A DNA stretch of 64,000 nt, from assembly GCA_013400975.1 (NCBI GenBank), contig WBMZ01003033.1:1-64000 (forward strand), read 5' to 3'. This stretch comes from Atrichornis clamosus (Eukaryota; Chordata; Aves; Passeriformes; Menuridae). Under the pieces are notes generated by a model. That model searched no databases and was not told the DNA's origin. It saw only the letters and a program-made list of their open reading frames with translations. This document shows, piece after piece, positions 57,301 through 64,000 of the stretch (position 1 is its first letter; every line of letters starts with the position of its first letter). Both the position numbers and the translations under genes were made by a program.

Positions 57301-60300
57301 TGTCTATGCTTGCGGTGGTTTTTACATCCCTTTCAAGTACAGTTATTGAAGATTAGCATTTCAGTTTTAGGCATTAATAGAAGATCATGCTGATTTCCAA
57401 GCACTAAAATAAAGAAAGGGTTGCAAGCCACTGTCTTAAAGCTAAAGTATCTTTAGAGAACAGGAGCATCAGCTACTGCTGAGCAGCTGTGCTTTGGAAT
57501 TAAAGCCTCTGCCTTGGTTTAGTTCACATAATTATGGCATCAGAGAATCATTTACACTGAAACCAACTATTTAGTGTCTCAGCAAATCTCTGGTGAGACA
57601 GTTCTCCTTTGGGCTGTCCAGAAACTCCTTTGATAACTGTGTTCAGGAGCAGTTGTTTCTCCTTGTTTCACATCAATTCTGATATGGTGAGTGTGTTACT
57701 GATGTTGGCCCAACTAAGAGTACAGAACAGGCAGCAGATTTCATGATGAAAAAGCAAAGAGCAGCACTGTACCATTGTCACTTACCTGTAGCCAGTTTTC
57801 GTGGCACAAAGATGGAGATTTGACAGGGTGGTTCTTGGCTCAGCCCAGTCTTAAGTAATCTGGGTGTCACTCCTGAGAAAACGAATCAAGACAAACCTTG
57901 AGAATGGTTACATTTAAAGCAGTAGTTGCTGTAATGAATTAAACTATGAGTAATGAAGAAAATCTGTGAACTGATTTTATATCCAGCTGAATTACTGAGA
58001 ACATTAAGTACTTGCAGGAAAACAAGATGAGTAATAGCAAAAATGCCACTTTTTCTTTCAGTTATTGTACGTATAACCCACATATATGCAGCATCTAAGG
58101 CACCTAGATTTCTGTTCAATTAATGTACTTGTCCGGTGTTCTCTTTGTGTTCCAGCTGTAATAGAAACAGGCAAAGGTTCTCAATATTGTAGGGGTGGAG
58201 GAGCTTTTTGAGCCCTAGCAGAACTGCTGTCCAACACCTTCTGCTTCCACAGAATTTCCAGCACAGCTCAGGAGCTGGCAGGGATTTTTATTGATATTTC
58301 TACAATCCTGCAGGTCACTGGGGCAACCCTGGCTGTTTATTCATGCCTTTTAGCTTTAGTTCTGACCAGCTCTGCTTTTAAACCACCAGAAGACATCAGG
58401 ATCTGTATTTCCTTAAAGCCCTTCATGATCAAAGGCTCCATAATAGCTACTCATCAGGTTAGTCATCATGGACAGTGGGTTCCCTAGGCCCTGTGTATTG
58501 AAGTGCTTTAAATGGCAGTCTGGCAGCTTCTTTCCTTGCAGCATCTCAGTTTTAGTACATTTAATAAAAGAGGCTTTAGTCCTTTTAAATTTTTCTCTCT
58601 CTTTGTTTAGAGATAGAAAAATACTAATTTAAAAAGTATTCTTAGTCATTCAAAGTGAAACACTAAATTTTTACAGTTGAGTCACATAATAGGACAACTT
58701 TTCCTACCTGCATTAACCTCTGCATCTTAAGAATACGCTGCAGGCAAGCCAGACAGTGTATCAGAACTAGGCAAGAGTGGGAGTTACAACACACCAAGTG
58801 CAGGATACACTACCAGGAAAGTGGCAGGACATCTACCAGGAGACATTTGTGTCTTGTGTAGTTCCATTCAGCAGAGCAGACCTGTTTCCTGCGAGCAACT
58901 TGGTTGGAAACAAATGCTAAAACATAGCTTTGCTCTTTCTGCTTGACCTTTTATCTTAGTAGCAGTCATTCTGTCCAGGACACTGATTCTTGCACTGATG
59001 GCACCTGGGAGTAGGTCAGGCTCCTTGCAGGTGTGAGGATGAAGGCAACATGCAGAGAAATGAGACTTAACAAGAGAAAAACTAAGTGATGCAGACAAGT
59101 CTGAACAGCAATATTTAAAGCAAAGGTGTTTGTGTCGGGTAACTGCCAAGATAAGTTCATGGACCTCACCATCATATCTGCTCACCTCAAATACAGACTT
59201 ATCCTTGCACCTCCTTGCCAAGAAAGGAAGTGCCATTCCTACTGCACAAGTGTGATGGAATAAAATAAAGCATAGTCCTGCAAGAATCCAGGATTCAGCT
59301 GCCTGAGAGCTGTCTACACCTGGCTTACAGAGTGAAACCCTCAAACTTAATCTGCACTTGCAGTAGAATGGAGCTTGCTCCATTTTTTTGCTACTGTACT
59401 GCAGTGATAAACATCAGAAACTTGTTGAATGCAGCAAAAGTTGTGACAACAGATCACTACAAATCTTCTGTATATTTGATGTAAAATGAATTATTCAGAA
59501 AGTTAAACTGCCCTTGATTTTAGATTGGCTGTTACAGCTGTAAGTTTCTTGGCATCATATGGGGATGTATTTACAAACTTGGAAATCACTGTGGTGGTGG
59601 AAAGTTCTAGGCAGCACTCTGAGATTCTGTGGACTGGAGGAAGGATGAGAATCTTATCTACATGCAGTGATGTATGAACCATCTTATCTCCCTTGTCTGG
59701 GAAAGTAAAATGCTTTTTTCTAACATTTAAGAAAAACAAGCCACTCTCCTGGCTTCCCCCAAGTGCCAGGAATGGTGCCCATTTGCTAGCACAGGGTGCA
59801 GTGGTCAGTACTCACCCACGATCCACAGCTTTTGGGTCTTCTGGATGATCATCTCTCGCAACTGAGCAGTTCTAGAGTAGCTGCCAAAGGCGCAGTGCAA
59901 ACTTTTGCTGGCTTCAAAAGATTCCTACACCTACAGACAAAAGACAACACAAGTTAGTTAGGAAGGAGCCGATTCTTTCCATTCAGTGTTGTGAAGCAGC
60001 CCCATGTCCCACTTAGAGCCAGGCTGGAGTATGTCTGTTATTCAAGGCCTGCAGAGGTTTCCCCATGGCCTCATTTAAACCTAACTGCTATAGGAATTTT
60101 TCAGCCATCAATTCACCCTTGCTATATGCACACACACAAGAGCACTAGCAGACCAGTGGCCTTCATTATATACTGCAAGGGAAAACACTTGCAACAGACT
60201 TAACACTTCTTCACCTGTGGCCTGCTGTGGCACTTGCCAGCATTCCAGCATGCACATGGACAGAGTAGCATCACAGTAATAATTAAACCAGGTACTTACA

Positions 60301-62460
60301 GGTCTCTACTAACTGACTCTGCTTCTCACAGAACCACGGCCTTTTATCATTTAAGTTTTGTGTTTCCACCCTAATTAAACGTAATTGGAGTTTCATTTTG
60401 CTATCTTGTAACATCTGACTGGAAAGCAGTTATGTAAAACACAATTCTTTGACTGAAACATGTCCTAAAAATTTCAAGCCATGAGTACCTGGTTCCGTAA
60501 GTGGTAAGAAAGAGAACAGTGATTCCGACAATATAAAGGCTGGCTTGTAAGCTTCAAAACCCAGCTGTCCTGTCCTGAGAATAAGAAACTTACTGGCCTG
60601 TTTCTCTGCTCCTAACACTGCTACAAGTCACTGAAGTTGTCTCTGCTACACATCTCCAAAACCAAAAGGGAGCTAATAGAAGTACCAAAGAAACACGTGC
60701 CTCTAAGGCTGTAAATCTGTCCAGGCCACAAAGCATGCCAACAGCAGGTAACAACAAAGACTGACAGAGAACTATAGACACTTACTCAGAGGGGAACTTT
60801 TAGATACATTTGCATGCCTCTTTCCTGGAGAAGATGCAGAAGAACTCAAAAAAACTTCTGAAGACATGCTCTAGTACACTGGAGCAAAGAAGTCTTCCTT
60901 GTGTGGCAGAAAGCACCAACAAACAGGTGCCCTCTGAAGCACAGAACAGTCTCTGCAAGCCCAGAATGGGTTCAGAGCCAAATCTCTGCCAGAGAATGGT
61001 TTTAGGACAACAGATTAACCAACACCATACAGCGTTCTTCCCAAACCTGCTCTCCAGTTCTGTTCTGGAAGGGCATTTGTCATGGCTGTGGGGCACTCTG
61101 GCTGCTGCCTTTGGTATCAGTGGAGAACAGCCCCAGGAGCAAACAAAGGCCATCAGGACAAGTAAACTCACTAGTCCTTGAACAAGACATTGCAAAGTCA
61201 CATCCTCAAAGAACACTGATGAGGCCAGGCCCCTCTACTGCTGCCACCAGTAATCTAATGACACTGAGGACAAGCACCATGACACTTACCAAATGCCCCC
61301 CCTAAGGCTCCTGCTGCTGAGCCCCCAGCAGATAGAACTGGCAATACAGGTGCTGCCCAGTAGCTGCAACCACACTCAGGTAGGAAGAGGGATGTGTCGA
61401 TAGGAGGGCTGGGTACGAGTGCTGCCTCCCTATCTCTGCCCTGATCGGAGACAAAGGCAGAACAATGTAACCAAGTATAGCACAGGGCGCAACTGCCAAA
61501 GTACCAAGGGGAAATGGTTAACCAAAGCACACGTTACAGCCACTGCTGCGTGGGGAGAGAACAGCTTCTATAAATACACATCTACTACAACACCAGGAAA
61601 CCAAAAGAACATATTAAGGATATTAAGACAATAATGGAAGTGAACCTTCCCCTTTAAAATCTGTTTTGAGTTCAAGCATTTGGCTTAAGCAATTGCTAAT
61701 CTTTCCTAAAAGCACCTAGTGCTGAATTAAAGCTTTCCAGTGAGAAAGAATGGACCTACTCCTTAGGGAGAGTCCAACCTTCAAAAACAGCAATAATTTA
61801 AAAAATTGCCTGAACCTTTCACTGTCAATCTGGTAATTGCAGAAAGCAGACAGGAAAAAAAAAAAAGAATGCTGTTCTATATACCTGTGCTGGTAGACAT
61901 TAGTTGCATAGTCACTTCATCACTTATTAATCATGTACCACATCATTTCTTTCATGATTTTGCCCAACATTTGTGACACGTTAAACAAGGTCACAGTTAT
62001 CCAAATGCATGGTTTGTGGTTTCTAACAATCCAAAAGCTCTTTTCTACATACCTCAAACTTCACTCATATGCTCAGATGCACTAAGAACAAATATCACTG
62101 ACCTCCAGATAGGCCTCTTGATTTTCTTCAAACAAGCGATTCCTTCAAGGTTTTATTTATTTAACACTATTAATTGCTATTTTGAAATTCTATCTAGGTG
62201 TTGCTGGAAGAGACATTTCTCCATCAATGTAAGAGAAAAACATCAACAAACTTGCACTTTTCCTAATACATTGCAGCAGTATTTATTAATCGTATTTTCT
62301 CCACATTTTTTTGTCCTTACCTTATATTGACTCTGTTGCTGCTTTGATTCCGCTTTGGTTCCAGGACACCAAAAAAACCTGAAGAATTTTTCTGGTATTG
62401 TTGGCCCACTTTTACTTTCCTTTATCAATGCCTGCATTTTTTAACTGTTAAGTTTTACTC
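57301..62460. other. intergenic region between convergent NFKB1 and MANBA
   Basis: No exon, transposon or RNA gene can be supported here. Several open frames of 100-170 codons occur (for example 58868-59383 on the - strand and 60810-61181 on the +), but none shows a recognisable domain. TTTATT on the + strand (AATAAA on the -) at 62480-62485, 62282-62287 and 62152-62161 are candidate MANBA poly(A) signals, so the right end may be MANBA 3' UTR. Confidence 0.55.
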
Positions 62461-63403
62461 ACAACTGTCATTTTCCCTATTTATTTTACATAATCTATAA
62501 ACACTGGCACATACACGTCCGTATTTTGATTGTTATCATGTCTTCTTTTAACTGGGACAAGTTCTGAATCAGGAAAGTCCTCCTATGCAACCGCAGTTAG
62601 TTGTTTTGGTGACCCAATAAAGAATTTGTAAGAAACTTCCATTTATCATTTCCCTTTCATTTTTAAGTTTTTCCTCTTGCTCGGGGGTGTGTCAGTTTTT
62701 GTTAACACCCAAGTATCAGTCAATATGCTCATCTCTCTGCCCTTTAAAACTGTGATCACTGCAAGGAATGAAACCCCACTCCAAGCTCTCCAAGTGTCCA
62801 CTGGAACACAGCCACTCTCCCCACGTGTGCTCCAGACCCCCCACACCACCAGCAAGTATCTCCCACGTGATGCTTTTATGACATCAAAGGACATCACCAG
62901 TAGAGCTTGTTCAAACACCACCTACTGTGGTGCTGATTCTGCTTTGCAAGAAAATTAATATTTCCTTGGGCAGAGAGAGGATCCTTGTGGAACCCCAGCA
63001 GGATCCCAGCTGCATTTCAAACCACGTCTGACAGACAAGGCCAGTGTTGAGCAACCTGCCCATGGAGTGGCTTGGTGGCCTACTGGAGGTAGTCCCAGCT
63101 TCACTCCCTGCCCCTCGCCCTTGCCCCCAGGATATCTTGCTCTTATCCTAAAATGAATTTCCACTTCCAGCATAATGAAACTAGAAAAAAATATGGATGT
63201 ACTTTCAATACACCGCATATATTATATGTAAGCCTTGCTGTTGGTATCTTTACATTGCACCAGCAGTTAAAATTCACACATGACAGGAATAGACAGTATG
63301 TTCTTCAGCCAGCTCAAAGTGTATCTGACTTCAACTTCAGTCAAATTCTATTTTGTTTTTCTCCTCCTGTTTCACTCTTTATCTAGAAGAAAATGAAGTA
63401 TTC
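62460..63403 (-). other. MANBA: probable MANBA 3' UTR
   Basis: The first AATAAA on the - strand after the MANBA stop is at 62480-62485, implying a 3' UTR of about 0.9 kb. The end is uncertain because more signals occur further on. Confidence 0.45.
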
Positions 63404-63628
63404 TCAGACAACGTCCAGCAGAGAGGTCAAGGTTAGTGAATTTTCTAGTTCTTCAACACTGGTAGGTTCCCAAGGATAAAACACAACCACCTTTTTCTTT
63501 TCAGTCATGAGGAAACCGTTATCACTAAATCGGCCTTTTATACTCCCTACATCCAGAGAAACAAAAGGAGCAATTGCAGTGGTCTGAAGAACAAATATAT
63601 AAATGTCATCTTGTTGGGATACAGAGGC
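63404..63628 (-). CDS. MANBA: MANBA last coding exon (beta-mannosidase C-terminus, 74 residues)
   Basis: Beta-mannosidase removes terminal beta-linked mannose from N-glycan fragments in the lysosome. The reverse strand after acceptor TTTCTCTTTCAG reads in phase 0 [20 protein letters not shown], then [20 protein letters not shown], and ends SLLDVV at a TGA (63404-63406). The motifs [13 protein letters not shown] and FYPWEPTS are the conserved C-terminal beta-sandwich of MANBA. In human, MANBA lies tail to tail with NFKB1, which agrees with this position and strand. The rest of the gene lies beyond the right edge. Confidence 0.93.
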   Translation of the reverse strand, partial: ASVSQQDDIYIFVLQTTAIAPFVSLDVGSIKGRFSDNGFLMTEKKKVVVFYPWEPTSVEELENSLTLTSLLDVV

Positions 63629-63933
63629 CTGAAAGAGAAATTAAAAAGAAATAAAATTAAAGAAAATATACGTGTTAAAGAAGACCCCAGTTACACCCAA
63701 GCTGGGAAAGACTTGCATATCAGTAAAAGACTGAACAACTACATCTGATCAAAATTACTATTCTTCATATGTAACAATCACGCAAAAACTGCAAATGTTA
63801 TTAAAGTCTTCCTACAGAATACTACGGATTGTGGAAAAATGCCAAGAAGTGTTATAACTCTACCATCTTCTTATGAAAATAACTGAAGGAATGATAATCT
63901 GACTTATACATAGTATTGGTATCCTGTACTTAC

Positions 63934-63975
63934 TGCAGTGAAAGAGATCTGTCCTTCCACCAACACATCACTCAA
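63934..63975 (-). CDS. MANBA: MANBA penultimate exon (42 nt, 14 residues)
   Basis: On the - strand a strong donor GCA|GTAAGT (exon end 63934) closes an open stretch in phase 0 that reads LSDVLVEGQISFTA and joins directly to ASVSQQ of the last exon. An in-frame TGA at 63985-63987 forces the acceptor to lie at CTAAG (start 63975), which has only a weak pyrimidine tract. The donor and frame are convincing. The exact acceptor is less so. Confidence 0.6.
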
Positions 63976-64000
63976 CTTAGCAATTCACAACTACTACAAG

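Noticed and set aside
58868..59383. 171-codon - strand open frame between NFKB1 and MANBA
   Set aside because: It has an ATG and is fairly long but contains no recognised motif and no supporting neighbour signals. MANBA's stop already lies upstream at 63404.
60800..61216. Open frames of 123-138 codons on both strands
   Set aside because: Mutual shadows of each other with no motif. Most likely chance in a GC-moderate segment.

Overview
This is a vertebrate genomic window, almost certainly from a bird. It contains two copies of the avian CR1 non-LTR retrotransposon in opposite orientations and a large spliced gene with GT-AG introns, and it is AT-rich apart from one CpG island. It is not a microbial or accessory region. 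The species cannot be fixed from the sequence alone.

Positions 1 to about 57,300 (+ strand) hold what appears to be the complete NFKB1 gene, encoding the NF-kappa-B p105/p50 precursor. A GC-rich CpG-island promoter with Sp1-type GC boxes, an ETS motif and a perfect kappa-B site precedes a non-coding first exon (inferred donor at 271/272). An 11.3 kb first intron follows, then 23 coding exons (11541-56635). Joining them at consensus splice sites keeps one frame throughout and gives 982 residues plus stop. The order is: bird-type N-terminus; Rel homology domain (exons 4-12); nuclear localisation signal and glycine-rich processing region (exons 12-13); acidic/basic linker (exon 14); ankyrin repeats (exons 15-21); death domain (exons 22-23); and a C-terminal IKK/beta-TrCP degron (exon 24). 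The 3' UTR ends at an AATAAA at 57276.

Positions 57,300 to about 62,460 are an intergenic stretch between convergent genes with no supported gene. At the right edge, on the - strand, lie the last two coding exons of MANBA (lysosomal beta-mannosidase): 63404-63628 and a 42-nt exon at 63934-63975. NFKB1 and MANBA are also neighbours in human, tail to tail, which supports both calls.

I found no undescribed biological system. The points most worth a second look are local. They are a pair of 11-bp kappa-B palindromes exactly 21 bp apart in intron 9, with a third copy in intron 15; alternative in-frame acceptors at exons 4 and 15; an intron 12 read-through that would encode a p50-sized protein directly; a 28-bp duplication at the exon 10 acceptor; and an unexplained pseudogene-like - strand reading frame in intron 4.
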